From contig NZ_LRRH01000066.1 of the NCBI RefSeq assembly GCF_001646785.1, positions 1-52,777 on the forward strand: 52,777 nucleotides of DNA. The letters run 5' to 3'. Positions 24,663-35,447 of this stretch are shown here, one piece after another (the first letter of the stretch is position 1; each line of letters starts with the position of its first letter). The translations under genes were made by a program, and so were the position numbers. The notes beneath the pieces are model-generated. The model did no database searches. It was not told the DNA's origin and saw only the letters and a program-made list of their open reading frames with translations. The DNA comes from Rhodococcus phenolicus (lineage in GTDB: Bacteria > Actinomycetota > Actinomycetes > Mycobacteriales > Mycobacteriaceae).

Positions 24663-25787
24663 GTGACCATCGATCCGGACGACACCACCCATCACGCCGA
24701 AGTTGCCCGTCCGCACGATTCGCGTCGCGATCCGCAGCAACTCCGCGACGACCTGCAGCGCTGGCTCGCCGCCCGCGTCCAGGATCCGCGGGTGGACAAC
24801 GTGCACTCCCCGGCCGCGAACGGCATGTCCAGCGAGACCCTGCTGTTCGACGCCACCTGGGACGGCGACACCCACCCGCTCGTGGCGCGCATCGCGCCGG
24901 CGGACACCGCCGTGCCGGTGTTCCCCACCTACGATCTGGATGCCCAGTTCCGGGTGATGCGCGCCGTCGCCGAGCACACCGACGTTCCGGTCCCGGCCGT
25001 CCTGTGGTCCGAACCCGACGACGGGCCGCTCGGCGCACCGTTCTTCGTGATGTCCCGCGTCGACGGCCTCGTCCCCCCGGACGTCATGCCCTACAACTTC
25101 GGATCGTGGGTCACCGAGGCGGACGACGCGCAACGCGCGGCGATGCAGGACGCGGCGGTCGGCATCCTCGCGCAGATCCACGAACTTCCTCCCGGCACGG
25201 CAGGTCTCGGCGTCACGACCGACGCGACCCGCGCGGTGCGCACCCACATCGACCGGCAACGCGCCTACTACGAGTGGACCACCCGCACCGGCCCGCGCTC
25301 ACCGCTCATCGAGCGTGCCTTCACCTGGCTCGGCGAACACGTACCGGAAGATCCTTCTCCGGCCGTGGTGTGCTGGGGCGACGCCCGCATCGGCAACATC
25401 CTGTTCGACGATTTCCGCCCCGTCGCCGTCCTCGACTGGGAACTGGCCACCGTCGGCGCCCGCGAGATGGACCTGGCGTGGATGACGTTCCTGCACAGGT
25501 TCTTCGAGGACATCGCCGCGTCGGCGAACCTGCCCGGACTGCCCGGGTTCCTGCGCCGCGACGATCTTGCCTCCGCGTACGCGGCCCGCACCGGGCACAC
25601 TCCGCGGCACCTCGATTTCTTCACCTGCTACGCCGCGGTGCAACACGCAATCATCATGCTGCGCATCCAGACTCGCGCCGTGCACTTCGGGCAGGCCGAG
25701 CAGCCGGACGATCCCGACTCTATGATCCTGCACCGCGCGACCCTGGAGGCGATGCTCGACGGCACCTACTGGCAGGCCCTGACGTGA
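24663..25787 (+). CDS. Phosphotransferase, APH/ACAD10-like family
   Basis: 374 aa protein-kinase-like fold of the aminoglycoside-phosphotransferase superfamily. The catalytic loop reads VCWGDARIGNILFD and the metal-binding loop VLDWELATVGAREMDLAW. Trp replaces the His of the usual HGD motif, as I have seen in the ACAD10/11-linked branch that acts on small metabolites such as 4-hydroxyacyl-CoA rather than drugs. The start is GTG 24663 with GGGAGG at 6 bases. It precedes the aldehyde dehydrogenase by 31 bp and shares a KstR-like operator, so a role in sterol or fatty-acid side-chain metabolism is more likely than antibiotic resistance. Confidence 0.82.
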   Translation: MTIDPDDTTHHAEVARPHDSRRDPQQLRDDLQRWLAARVQDPRVDNVHSPAANGMSSETLLFDATWDGDTHPLVARIAPADTAVPVFPTYDLDAQFRVMRAVAEHTDVPVPAVLWSEPDDGPLGAPFFVMSRVDGLVPPDVMPYNFGSWVTEADDAQRAAMQDAAVGILAQIHELPPGTAGLGVTTDATRAVRTHIDRQRAYYEWTTRTGPRSPLIERAFTWLGEHVPEDPSPAVVCWGDARIGNILFDDFRPVAVLDWELATVGAREMDLAWMTFLHRFFEDIAASANLPGLPGFLRRDDLASAYAARTGHTPRHLDFFTCYAAVQHAIIMLRIQTRAVHFGQAEQPDDPDSMILHRATLEAMLDGTYWQALT

Positions 25788-25818
25788 GTTCGCTCAACAA
25801 GTTACGAGGAAGAGGAAG

Positions 25819-27267
25819 ATGACCGACTACGACAAGCTCTTCATCGGCGGCCGGTGGGTCGCACCGTCGACGGACGAGAAACTCGAGGTGTTCTCCCCGG
25901 CGACGGAGGAACGCGTCGGCTCGGTCCCGGTCGCCGGGCCGAAGGACATCGACGCCGCGATCGCGGCCGCCCGCACCGCGTTCGACGAGGGGCCGTGGCC
26001 GCGCACCGCGCCCGCCGAGCGAGCCCAGGTGATCGCCAAGGCCGCCAAGCTGATCGAGGAACGCTCCGCGGAGATCACCGCGAAGCTCACCGACGAGATG
26101 GGCCAGCCCCCGGCGTCGGTGCAGATGATGCAGATGACGTCTGCGCTGGGCACCCTGAACTACTACGCGAGTGCCGCCGAGTCGTTCCCGTGGGTCGACG
26201 AGCGTTCCGGCTCGTTCGGCCGCACCCGCGTCACCCGCGAGGGTGTCGGTGTGGTGGCCGCGGTCGTCGCGTGGAACGTGCCGCTGTTCCTCGCCGCGAA
26301 CAAGCTGGGCCCCGCCCTGCTCGCCGGCTGCTCGGTCGTGCTCAAGCCCGCCCCCGAGGCGCCGCTGACGATCAACATGGTCGCCGAGATCTTCGCCGAG
26401 GCCGGTCTGCCGGAGGGCGTGCTCTCGATCGTGCAGGGCGGCGCCGAGACCGGGGAGTACCTGGTGTCGCACCCCGACGTCGACAAGGTCACGTTCACCG
26501 GGTCGACCGCGGTCGGCAAGCACATCGGCGCGATCGCCGCGCAGAACCTCAAGCGCTGCTCGCTCGAGCTCGGCGGCAAGTCCGCCGCGATCGTGCTCGA
26601 GGACGCCGATCTGGATTCGACGATCGCGATGCTCGTGATGTCCGGGCTGATGAACACCGGGCAGGCGTGCGTCGGCCAGACCCGCATCCTCGCTCCGCGT
26701 TCGCGTTACGACGAGGTCGTCGAGAAGATCGTCGCGACCGCCGCGTTCTTCCCCGTCGGCCTGCCCGACGATCCGGCCGCCCAGCTGGGCCCGCTGATCT
26801 CGGCGAAGCAGCGCGACCGCGTCGAGGGTTACATCGAGCAGGGCAAGAAGGATGGTGCCCGCCTGGTACTCGGTGGTGGCCGCCCGGCCGGCATCGAGAC
26901 CGGCTACTACGTCGAGCCCACCGTGTTCGCCGATGTCGACAACTCGATGACCATCGCCCGCGAGGAGATCTTCGGCCCCGTGCTGTGCGTCCTGCCGTAC
27001 GACTCGGTCGACGAGGCGATCAAGATCGCCAACGATTCGGACTACGGTCTCGCCGGCTCGGTGTACACCACCGACGTCGAGAAGGGCCTCGAGGTCGCCG
27101 CGCAGGTCCGCACCGGCACCTACGGCATCAACTGGTACGCCTTCGACCCGGGCTCGCCGTTCGGCGGCTACAAGAACTCCGGCATCGGCCGCGAGAACGG
27201 CCCCGAGGGCATCGAGGCGTTCTGCGAGCTCAAGTCCGTGCTCTACCCGCCCGGCTACCAGGGCTGA
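25819..27267 (+). CDS. NAD(P)-dependent aldehyde dehydrogenase (Rv0223c-like)
   Basis: 482 aa, full-length ALDH superfamily enzyme oxidising aldehydes to acids. The general-base Glu is in LELGGKSA, the nucleophilic Cys in NTGQACVGQT, and the cofactor loops VTFTGSTAVGK and PWNV-like AWNVPLF are present. ATG 25819 follows a purine-rich GAGGAAGAGGAAG. It is second in an operon with the phosphotransferase. By position and family it matches Rv0223c. The KstR-like site ahead of the operon suggests an aldehyde from sterol breakdown, but the substrate is not readable. A 42-bp perfect inverted repeat follows the gene. Confidence 0.9.
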   Translation: MTDYDKLFIGGRWVAPSTDEKLEVFSPATEERVGSVPVAGPKDIDAAIAAARTAFDEGPWPRTAPAERAQVIAKAAKLIEERSAEITAKLTDEMGQPPASVQMMQMTSALGTLNYYASAAESFPWVDERSGSFGRTRVTREGVGVVAAVVAWNVPLFLAANKLGPALLAGCSVVLKPAPEAPLTINMVAEIFAEAGLPEGVLSIVQGGAETGEYLVSHPDVDKVTFTGSTAVGKHIGAIAAQNLKRCSLELGGKSAAIVLEDADLDSTIAMLVMSGLMNTGQACVGQTRILAPRSRYDEVVEKIVATAAFFPVGLPDDPAAQLGPLISAKQRDRVEGYIEQGKKDGARLVLGGGRPAGIETGYYVEPTVFADVDNSMTIAREEIFGPVLCVLPYDSVDEAIKIANDSDYGLAGSVYTTDVEKGLEVAAQVRTGTYGINWYAFDPGSPFGGYKNSGIGRENGPEGIEAFCELKSVLYPPGYQG

Positions 27268-27275
27268 CCAGCACG

Positions 27276-27317
27276 ACGAGTGGGGCACCCCGGCCGCGGC
27301 CGGGGTGCCCCACTCGT
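27276..27317. terminator. Very strong bidirectional hairpin terminator
   Basis: A perfect 21-bp + 21-bp inverted repeat centred at 27296/27297 (arms start ACGAGTGGGGCACCCC), between the convergent aldehyde dehydrogenase and katG genes, 9 bp from each stop codon. Confidence 0.8.
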
Positions 27318-27325
27318 ATCCGGGT

Positions 27326-29545
<2,220 letters not shown>

Positions 29546-29989
29546 TCACGGCTGTGGCCGTGAAGGCGATGGAGGAGAACAGTCGGGGCACAACCCCCAG
29601 TAGACGACCTCGGCCTCGTCGACGACGAAGCCGCTCGGGTCCGAGGCCGTCAGGCACGGGGAGTCGCCGACAGCGCAGTCGACGTCGGTAATCGCTCCGC
29701 ACGAGCGGCACACGAGATGGTGGTGATTGTCGCCGACCCGCGTCTCGTAGCGGGCGACGAAACCGGACGGCTGGATACGCCGGATCAGACCGGTGGACGT
29801 CAGCGCGTGCAGCACGTCGTAGACGGCCTGGCGGGAGACCTCGGGCAGCACGTCGCGCACCGCCCCGAAGATCGTGTCGGTATCGGCGTGCGGATGCTCG
29901 TGGACCGCTTCGAGCACCGCGACCCGCGGTCGGGTCACGCGCAGCGCTGCGGTACGTAGTTGCTCTACGTACTCCGGCGTAGAGGGCAC
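29546..29989 (-). CDS. furA: Ferric uptake regulator-type redox repressor FurA
   Basis: 147-aa Fur protein, close in sequence to mycobacterial FurA. It has the winged-helix segment LPEVSRQAVYDVLHALTSTG, the regulatory metal site DNHHHLVC and the structural zinc cysteines CRSCG and CPDC. It represses itself and katG. Three reasons favour GTG 29989 over the upstream GTG 29998: it aligns with the known start (S-x-P-[DE]-Y-x-EQLRTA), CATAGT ends 7 bp before it, and the upstream GTG would lie inside that -10 box. The mRNA is then leaderless, as reported for mycobacterial furA. Confidence 0.95.
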   Translation of the reverse strand: MPSTPEYVEQLRTAALRVTRPRVAVLEAVHEHPHADTDTIFGAVRDVLPEVSRQAVYDVLHALTSTGLIRRIQPSGFVARYETRVGDNHHHLVCRSCGAITDVDCAVGDSPCLTASDPSGFVVDEAEVVYWGLCPDCSPPSPSRPQP

Positions 29990-29995
29990 GCCACC

Positions 29996-30035
29996 CACTA
30001 TGACGTACTTTTCTGGAATCAGTCGCGAATTCGCG
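29996..30035 (-). promoter_or_regulatory. furA promoter with FurA-type operator
   Basis: Reading the minus strand: a perfect palindrome CGCGAATTCGCG (30024-30035), then ACTGATTCCAGAAAAGT (30007-30023), which resembles the AT-rich FurA box of mycobacterial furA promoters, then the -10 CATAGT ending 7 bp before GTG 29989. Confidence 0.65.
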
Positions 30036-30050
30036 CTTTCGCCTCCGGGC

Positions 30051-30085
30051 GATGGGAACCGTCCTTCCGGATATCGATTCCCATC
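30051..30085. terminator. Inverted repeat after cysE
   Basis: GATGGGAA (30051-30058) and TTCCCATC (30078-30085), 8-bp perfect arms with a 19-base loop, about 20 bp past the cysE stop on the minus strand. Weak terminator candidate. Confidence 0.4.
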
Positions 30086-30106
30086 ACCCGAAGAGGGAGG
30101 AACGGC

Positions 30107-30691
30107 TCAGATGTACATCGCGGGATCGATGTAGGTCGTCGGATCGACCAGCGGTTCGTGTTGTTTCCGCGTCCGGGACCGGATCGTCGCGGGAATGCCC
30201 GTCGCGATCGAGTCCGGCGGCACGTCCCGCGTGACGACGGCGTTCGCGCCGACGGCACTGTCGTCACCGATGACGATCGGGCCGAGCACCTTCGCGCCGG
30301 CACCGATCGTGACGCGATTGCCGAGCGTGGGGTGACGCTTGGCCTTCTCCATCGAACGGCCACCGAGGGTGACGCCGTGATAGAGCATCACGTCGTCACC
30401 GATCTCGGTGGTCTCCCCGATCACCACACCCATGCCGTGGTCGATGAAGAACCGGCGGCCGATTGTCGCGCCGGGATGGATCTCGATACCGGTGAGGAAA
30501 CGGGTGAACTGCGCGAGCATCCGGGCCGGACCGCGCAACGCGGGTTTGCCCCACATCCGGTGCGCGAGCCGATGCGACCAGATCGCGTGCAGTCCCGAGT
30601 AGACGATCGCGTTCTCGACGTCACCGCGCGCGGCCGGGTCGTGCCCGCGCGCGGCGACGAGATCCTCCCGGAGGGTTCGCAGCAGACTCAC
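30107..30691 (-). CDS. cysE: Serine O-acetyltransferase CysE
   Basis: 194 aa, short form of the enzyme that makes O-acetylserine from serine and acetyl-CoA, the first step of cysteine synthesis. The hexapeptide-repeat left-handed beta-helix is clear ([59 protein letters not shown]). The catalytic His-Asp region is FIDHGMG. GTG 30691 begins 7 bp after the cysK stop; the open frame extends further but would overlap cysK. It forms an operon behind cysK, whose product uses its reaction product. The very C-terminal TYIDPAMYI is an Ile-ended tail, the form that inserts into CysK in the cysteine synthase complex. Confidence 0.94.
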   Translation of the reverse strand: MSLLRTLREDLVAARGHDPAARGDVENAIVYSGLHAIWSHRLAHRMWGKPALRGPARMLAQFTRFLTGIEIHPGATIGRRFFIDHGMGVVIGETTEIGDDVMLYHGVTLGGRSMEKAKRHPTLGNRVTIGAGAKVLGPIVIGDDSAVGANAVVTRDVPPDSIATGIPATIRSRTRKQHEPLVDPTTYIDPAMYI

Positions 30692-30698
30692 CGTGCAC

Positions 30699-31634
30699 TC
30701 AGTCCCGGATGTGCTCGAACAGCGGGGTGGAGATGTAGCGCTCACCGAAGTCGGGAACGACCACGACGATCAGCTTGCCGGCGTTCTCGGGCCGCTTCGC
30801 GATCTGGAGTGCCGCCCACACGTTGGCGCCGGCGGAGATACCACCGAGGATGCCCTCGTCGGTGCCGAGGGCACGGGCGGTGTCGACGGCGTCGGAGAAC
30901 TCGACATCGACGATCTCGTCGTAGATGTCGCGGTCGAGGACCTCCGGCACGAAGTTGGCGCCGATGCCCTGGATCTTGTGGGGGCCGGGGTTGCCGCCGG
31001 TGAGGATCGGCGAGTCGGCGGGCTCGACACCGACGATCTTCACGCCCGGCTTGCGGGACTTGAGAACGCGGCCGACGCCGGTCAGGGTGCCGCCGGTGCC
31101 GATGCCGGCAACGAAGATGTCGACCTCACCGGCCGTGTCGTTCCAGACCTCTTCGCCGGTGGTGCGCTCGTGGATCTCGGGGTTGGCGGGGTTGCCGAAC
31201 TGGCGCGCAAGCACCGCGTTCTCGGTGTTCGCGACGATCTCCTCGGCCTTCGAAACCGCACCGGCCATGCCCTCGGCACCGGGGGTGAGCACGATCTCGG
31301 CGCCGTACGCGCGCAGCATGACGCGACGCTCGGTGGACATCGTCTCCGGCATCGTCAGGATGACCTTGTAGCCGCGAGCCGCGCCGACCATGGCGAGCGC
31401 GATACCGGTGTTGCCGCTGGTGCCCTCGACGATGGTGCCGCCGGGCTTCAGCTCACCGGACTTCTCCGCGGCGTCGATGATCGCCACACCGATACGGTCC
31501 TTGACGCTGTTGGCCGGGTTGTAGAACTCGAGCTTGGCCGCGACCGTCGCGCCGAGGCCGTCGGTCAGCCGGTTGAGCTTGACGAGGGGGGTGCGCCCCA
31601 CCAACTCGGTGACGTTGTTGTAGATCCCGCTCAT
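30699..31634 (-). CDS. cysK: O-acetylserine sulfhydrylase (cysteine synthase A)
   Basis: 311-aa PLP enzyme making cysteine from O-acetylserine and sulfide. Pyridoxal Lys in [11 protein letters not shown] (about residue 45), substrate loop [11 protein letters not shown], phosphate loop [10 protein letters not shown] and the active-site SPILTGG region are all present. ATG 31634 is preceded by GGAGGA. First gene of the cysK-cysE operon, close to Rv2334-Rv2335 in make-up although this operon sits elsewhere in M. tuberculosis. Confidence 0.96.
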   Translation of the reverse strand: MSGIYNNVTELVGRTPLVKLNRLTDGLGATVAAKLEFYNPANSVKDRIGVAIIDAAEKSGELKPGGTIVEGTSGNTGIALAMVGAARGYKVILTMPETMSTERRVMLRAYGAEIVLTPGAEGMAGAVSKAEEIVANTENAVLARQFGNPANPEIHERTTGEEVWNDTAGEVDIFVAGIGTGGTLTGVGRVLKSRKPGVKIVGVEPADSPILTGGNPGPHKIQGIGANFVPEVLDRDIYDEIVDVEFSDAVDTARALGTDEGILGGISAGANVWAALQIAKRPENAGKLIVVVVPDFGERYISTPLFEHIRD

Positions 31635-31823
31635 AGCCGATCCTCCTCCCGGCCGCGGCGCGACCGGCTCTCGTATGCGATCGTCCTATTGCACCATCCG
31701 CCGGTCCGACCGCTTCACCTGGGGAGTTCGAATCAGGGTGACCGGAACCCGAGGGCGCGGCACCGTTGAGTTCCCCGTGACCGGCCACCGCCGAAACCCC
31801 GGTCCCGTCGAAGCGCTCCGCCG

Positions 31824-31829
31824 TACCGT
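31824..31829 (+). promoter_or_regulatory. Leaderless -10 box of the cation efflux gene
   Basis: TACCGT ends 6 bp before ATG 31836; no ribosome binding site. Confidence 0.45.
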
Positions 31830-31835
31830 TCCGGT

Positions 31836-32807
31836 ATGTCACAACCGCACGCGCACGACGTTACGGAGACAACGGACCCCGACCGGGAAAGCACCCTCAC
31901 GGTGGCCCTCGCGTTCGGCGCGAACCTTGCGATCGCCGTCGCGAAAACCGCGGCCGCCGCCATCACCGGCTCGGCATCGATGGTCGCCGAAGCCACCCAC
32001 TCCTGGGCCGACACCGGCAACGAGGTCCTGCTGCTCATCGCGAACCGGCGCTCCCGCCGCCCGGCGGACCGCGCACACCCGCTCGGCTACGGACGCGAAG
32101 CCTACATCTGGTCCATGTTCGCGGCCCTCGGATTGTTCGCCCTCGGCTCCGGGGTGTCCATCACCCACGGCATCCAGGAACTGTTCCATGCCGAACCCGC
32201 CACCGACTACGGCGTCGCGTACACGGTCCTGGGTATCGCATTCATCCTCGAGAGCATCTCGTTCCGGCAGGCCTATCGGCAGGTCCGCGCAGAAGCCGCA
32301 TCCGCCGAGCGTGACCTCCTCCAGCACGCCCTCAACACGTCCGACCCGATGGTGCGAGCGGTGTTCGCCGAGGACGCCGCCGCTCTCATCGGCCTCGTCA
32401 TCGCATTCACCGGTGTCCTCCTGCACCAGATCACCGGATCCCCCGTCCCCGACGCCATCGGCTCCATCCTCGTCGGCATTCTCCTCGGCGTGATCGCGGT
32501 GATCCTCATCGACCGCAACCGCCGCTTCCTCATCGGTGAGGAGGCCTCGCCGCAGCTGCGGCTCGCGGGCCTGCAGGCCGTCCTCGACCTCCCCGAGATC
32601 GAACGCGTCACCATGCTGCGGATGGACTACGTCGGTCCGCGTCAGGTGTATCTCGTCGGTGCCGTCGACCTCGTCGGCGACAAGGCCGAACACACCGTCG
32701 CCGACCAGCTCGACCGCTGCGAGAAGGCCCTCGAAGCGAATCCGCACATCCGCAAGGCCGTGCTGTCGCTGTCCACCCCCGGCGATCCCTCACTCACTCC
32801 CCTGTGA
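31836..32807 (+). CDS. Cation diffusion facilitator (CDF) family metal exporter
   Basis: 323 aa, six transmembrane helices and a cytosolic C-terminal domain (residues about 225-323). The helix-2 metal site is HSWAD in ATHSWADTGNE; the helix-5 site reads AEDAAALIG, with Glu-Asp in place of the common HxxxD, as in the divergent SLC30A9/Rv2025c-like branch. It exchanges Zn, Co, Mn or Fe for protons; the metal cannot be assigned. ATG 31836 with a leaderless -10. It is divergent from cysK and ends 112 bp before a strong terminator shared with pckA. Confidence 0.9.
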   Translation: MSQPHAHDVTETTDPDRESTLTVALAFGANLAIAVAKTAAAAITGSASMVAEATHSWADTGNEVLLLIANRRSRRPADRAHPLGYGREAYIWSMFAALGLFALGSGVSITHGIQELFHAEPATDYGVAYTVLGIAFILESISFRQAYRQVRAEAASAERDLLQHALNTSDPMVRAVFAEDAAALIGLVIAFTGVLLHQITGSPVPDAIGSILVGILLGVIAVILIDRNRRFLIGEEASPQLRLAGLQAVLDLPEIERVTMLRMDYVGPRQVYLVGAVDLVGDKAEHTVADQLDRCEKALEANPHIRKAVLSLSTPGDPSLTPL

Positions 32808-32918
32808 GCGGTCCGTCCACCCGCCCCTTTCGCACGAACCGTTCGGTTCGCGCCGCCGGGAGCGGGCGTCGCTGGTTGCGCGTGTCGGCCGGTTGTGACA
32901 CCGCCCCCCGAAACGAAC

Positions 32919-32956
32919 GAAGGGAACCTTCGACCGGATGGTCGAAGGTTCCCTTC
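32919..32956. terminator. Strong bidirectional hairpin terminator
   Basis: Perfect 17-bp arms, GAAGGGAACCTTCGACC (32919-32935) and its complement (32940-32956), with loop GGAT, between the convergent CDF and pckA genes. The minus-strand side continues into GTTCGTTT. Confidence 0.85.
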
Positions 32957-32973
32957 ACCGTGAAGCAGGAGAA

Positions 32974-34806
32974 TCAGCCGAGGCGCTGCTTGAGGGCCTC
33001 GAACTCGTCGCGGATGCCCGAGGGCACCTTCTCACCGAGGAACTCGAACCACTCGGCGATGCCGTCGATCTCGGCCTTCCACTCGTCGACGTCGACCTTC
33101 AGGGCCTCGTCGACGTCGGCCGCGTCGACGTCGAGGCCGTCGAGGGTCAGGTCGGCGGCGGTCGGGACGTAGCCGATCGGGGTGGACTGCGCGTCGGCCT
33201 TGTGCTCGATGCGGTCGACGATCCACTTCAGCACGCGCGAGTTCTCGCCGAAGCCGGGCCACAGGAAGCGGCCGTCGTCGCCGCGACGGAACCAGTTCAC
33301 GTAGAAGATCTTCGGCAGCTTCGCCGAGTCGGCGTTCTTACCGAGCGTGATCCAGTGGTTGAGGTAGTCGCCGGCGTTGTAACCGAGGAACGGCAGCATC
33401 GCCATCGGGTCGCGACGCACGCTGCCGACCTTGCCCTCGGCGGCGGCGGTCTGCTCGGACGACAGGGTGGCACCGAGGAACGTGCCGTGCTGCCAGTCGA
33501 AGGACTCGCTGACCAGCGGGACCGTCGTCTTGCGGCGACCACCGAACAGGATCGCGGAGATCGGCACACCCTGCGGGTCGTCCCACTCGGGAGCGAGGAT
33601 CGGGCACTGCGACATCGGGGTGCAGTAACGCGAGTTCGGGTGGGCGGCCTTCGTGTCGGACTCGGGGGTCCAGTCGTTGCCGAGCCAGTCGGTCAGGTGA
33701 GCGGGGGCGTCGCCACCGATACCCTCCCACCAGATGTCACCGTCGTCGGTCTTCGCGACGTTGGTGTAGATGGTGTTGCCGGCCTCGATGGTGTGCATCG
33801 CGTTCGGGTTGGAATCGGCGCTGGTGCCGGGCGCGACACCGAAGAAGCCGAACTCCGGGTTCACGGCGTACAGGCGGCCGTCCTCACCGAAACGCATCCA
33901 GGCGATGTCGTCGCCGAGGGTCTCGGCACGCCACCCCGGGATGGTCGGCTGGATCATCGCGAGGTTGGTCTTGCCGCACGCCGACGGGAACGCCGCGGCG
34001 ACGTAGTACGCCTTGTCCTCGGGCGAGATCAGCTTGAGGATGAGCATGTGCTCGGCGAGCCAGCCCTCGTCGTGGGCCATCGCGGACGCGATACGCAGCG
34101 AGTAGCACTTCTTGCCGAGCAGCGCGTTGCCGCCGTAGCCGGAACCGAAGCTCCAGATCTCGCGGTCCTCGGGGAAGTGGGTGATGTACTTGGTGTCGTT
34201 GCACGGCCACGCCACGTCCTGCCGGCCGGGCTCGAGCGGTGCGCCGACGGAGTGCAGGGCCTTCACGAACGGACGGTCCGTGCCGAGCTTCTCGAGCGCC
34301 GCGGTACCCATGCGGGTCATGATGCGCATGGACACGACCACGTATTCGGAGTCGGTGAGTTCCACGCCGAGCTTCGGGTCGTCGGCTCCGAGCGGGCCCA
34401 TGCAGAACGGCACGACGAAGAGCGTGCGACCGCGCATGCTGCCGCGGTACAGCTCGGTCATCGTGGCGCGCATCTCGGCCGGGTCGACCCAGTTGTTCGT
34501 CGGGCCGGCGTCGATCTCGTTCTTCGAGCAGATGTACGTGCGGGACTCGACGCGCGCGACGTCCGACGGGTCGGAGTTGGCGAGGAACGAGTTCGGCTTC
34601 TTCTCGTCGTTCAGACGCGTGAAGGTTCCGGCCTCCACCAGCTGGGTGGTCAGCCGATCCCATTCCTCATCGGAGCCGTCGGCCCAGACAACACGATCCG
34701 GCTCGGTGAGCTCGGCAACCTCCTGGACCCAGGCAAGCAACTCGGCATGCTGGGTCGGGGGCTTGTCGTCGGTTCCGTTGAGACCGGGAATGGTCGCTGA
34801 GGTCAT
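32974..34806 (-). CDS. pckA: Phosphoenolpyruvate carboxykinase (GTP)
   Basis: 610-aa GTP-type PEP carboxykinase, converting oxaloacetate and GTP to PEP in gluconeogenesis; needed for growth on fatty acids or sterols. The P-loop with the hyper-reactive cysteine is [12 protein letters not shown] (about residue 275), the second nucleotide motif is GDDIAWM, and [12 protein letters not shown] and NHWITLGKN are conserved substrate regions. ATG 34806 has AGGAG 6 bases upstream; the TTG just before it is not needed. The 273-bp region upstream is the longest gap in the window and contains several inverted repeats. It is downstream of the degenerate-GTPase operon, in the same relative order as Rv0209-Rv0210-pckA. 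Confidence 0.97.
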   Translation of the reverse strand: MTSATIPGLNGTDDKPPTQHAELLAWVQEVAELTEPDRVVWADGSDEEWDRLTTQLVEAGTFTRLNDEKKPNSFLANSDPSDVARVESRTYICSKNEIDAGPTNNWVDPAEMRATMTELYRGSMRGRTLFVVPFCMGPLGADDPKLGVELTDSEYVVVSMRIMTRMGTAALEKLGTDRPFVKALHSVGAPLEPGRQDVAWPCNDTKYITHFPEDREIWSFGSGYGGNALLGKKCYSLRIASAMAHDEGWLAEHMLILKLISPEDKAYYVAAAFPSACGKTNLAMIQPTIPGWRAETLGDDIAWMRFGEDGRLYAVNPEFGFFGVAPGTSADSNPNAMHTIEAGNTIYTNVAKTDDGDIWWEGIGGDAPAHLTDWLGNDWTPESDTKAAHPNSRYCTPMSQCPILAPEWDDPQGVPISAILFGGRRKTTVPLVSESFDWQHGTFLGATLSSEQTAAAEGKVGSVRRDPMAMLPFLGYNAGDYLNHWITLGKNADSAKLPKIFYVNWFRRGDDGRFLWPGFGENSRVLKWIVDRIEHKADAQSTPIGYVPTAADLTLDGLDVDAADVDEALKVDVDEWKAEIDGIAEWFEFLGEKVPSGIRDEFEALKQRLG

Positions 34807-34920
34807 CAAACTCTCCTGGGGTGTGCCCGGAACCGGATCCCGCCTCCGACCTGCACAAATGCACGCAGAAACCAGTGGCAGACCCGGGATTCCCCTCTCG
34901 GCAGGGGTACCACCCGATCC

Positions 34921-34987
34921 CCTCCGTGGCCGAACGGAGGAAACGAGCGCCGGAAGTCCTATTCATAGAGGTTAACGCCGGACTTCC
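34921..34987. promoter_or_regulatory. Inverted repeats in the pckA upstream region
   Basis: In the 34807-35082 gap: CCTCCGT/ACGGAGG (34921-34940) forms a 7-bp hairpin in the presumed leader. GGAAGTCC (34952-34959) and GGACTTCC (34980-34987) form a perfect 8-bp dyad enclosing 20 AT-richer bases that hold the best -10 candidates (TAACCT or TATGAAT, minus strand). This looks like an operator around the pckA promoter. The rest of the gap shows nothing I can assign. Confidence 0.4.
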
Positions 34988-35082
34988 AGGAGGGGGGAAT
35001 CGGGTCCGGTCGGAAATGTCACAGAAACGATTCAGACGGCGCATCCTACCGAGAATGTCGTGGCCCGAACCCGCGATTCATC

Positions 35083-35409
35083 TCACTCCCGGCCCAGGTT
35101 TCCGGCGTCCACGCGCAGCCAGCGCGGTGTCCCGTCGGGTTCGCGATGGAACTCCCACACCCCGAACTCGCCGTCGTCGGCGATCGCGGTGAGGCGGTCG
35201 GCACTGCCGTCGTCGTCCAGGTCCGTCGCGACGACCAGCGCCGACGGCGACGACAGGGTGACTGTATCGAAGGCGCCGTCACCGTCGAGGTCCGCGGTCG
35301 GACTCGCGGCATCCGCCAGGGCGGCGACGGCGATCGGGTCGAACGGCGTGCCCGAGGCGAATCCCTCGGGTTCGGGCTGCCAATCGGGAATCAGGGAACT
35401 CTCCACCAT
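35083..35409 (-). CDS. Small acidic protein with two DxDxDG calcium-loop-like repeats
   Basis: 108 aa, no signal peptide or membrane segment. Residues about 40-75 contain ADLDGDGAFDTV and TDLDDDGSADRL, two EF-hand/dockerin/VCBS-type acidic loops that usually bind calcium, followed by WEFHREPDGTPRWLRV. ATG 35409 is preceded by GAGGAGG with ideal spacing; the longer open frame upstream overlaps another gene. It is the last of three genes in a minus-strand operon, 38 bp after the second degenerate GTPase-like gene. The function is unknown; I recall similar small actinobacterial proteins annotated only as DUFs. Confidence 0.75.
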   Translation of the reverse strand: MVESSLIPDWQPEPEGFASGTPFDPIAVAALADAASPTADLDGDGAFDTVTLSSPSALVVATDLDDDGSADRLTAIADDGEFGVWEFHREPDGTPRWLRVDAGNLGRE

Positions 35410-35447
35410 CCGTGCCTCCTCGTCCGTGCCCGCGTGTTTCCGGGTTC

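Noticed and set aside
24663-25787. Aminoglycoside resistance gene
   Set aside because: The APH fold is shared, but the WGD active-site variant, the KstR-like operator and the aldehyde dehydrogenase partner point to metabolism.
25796-25803. Second KstR-like core AACAAGTT before the aldehyde dehydrogenase gene
   Set aside because: Only the inner core matches; both outer fixed bases of the motif are wrong, and the site lies inside an operon.
34895-34925. GGGTGGTACC on the minus strand before pckA, as in the T-box antiterminator
   Set aside because: Only the 10-base core matches. I find no specifier loop, no AG-bulge domain and no competing terminator, and T-boxes precede aminoacylation or amino-acid genes, not pckA.
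34995-35030. CRP site upstream of pckA (TGTGAC on the minus strand)
   Set aside because: Only one half-site matches; the second half does not resemble TCACA.
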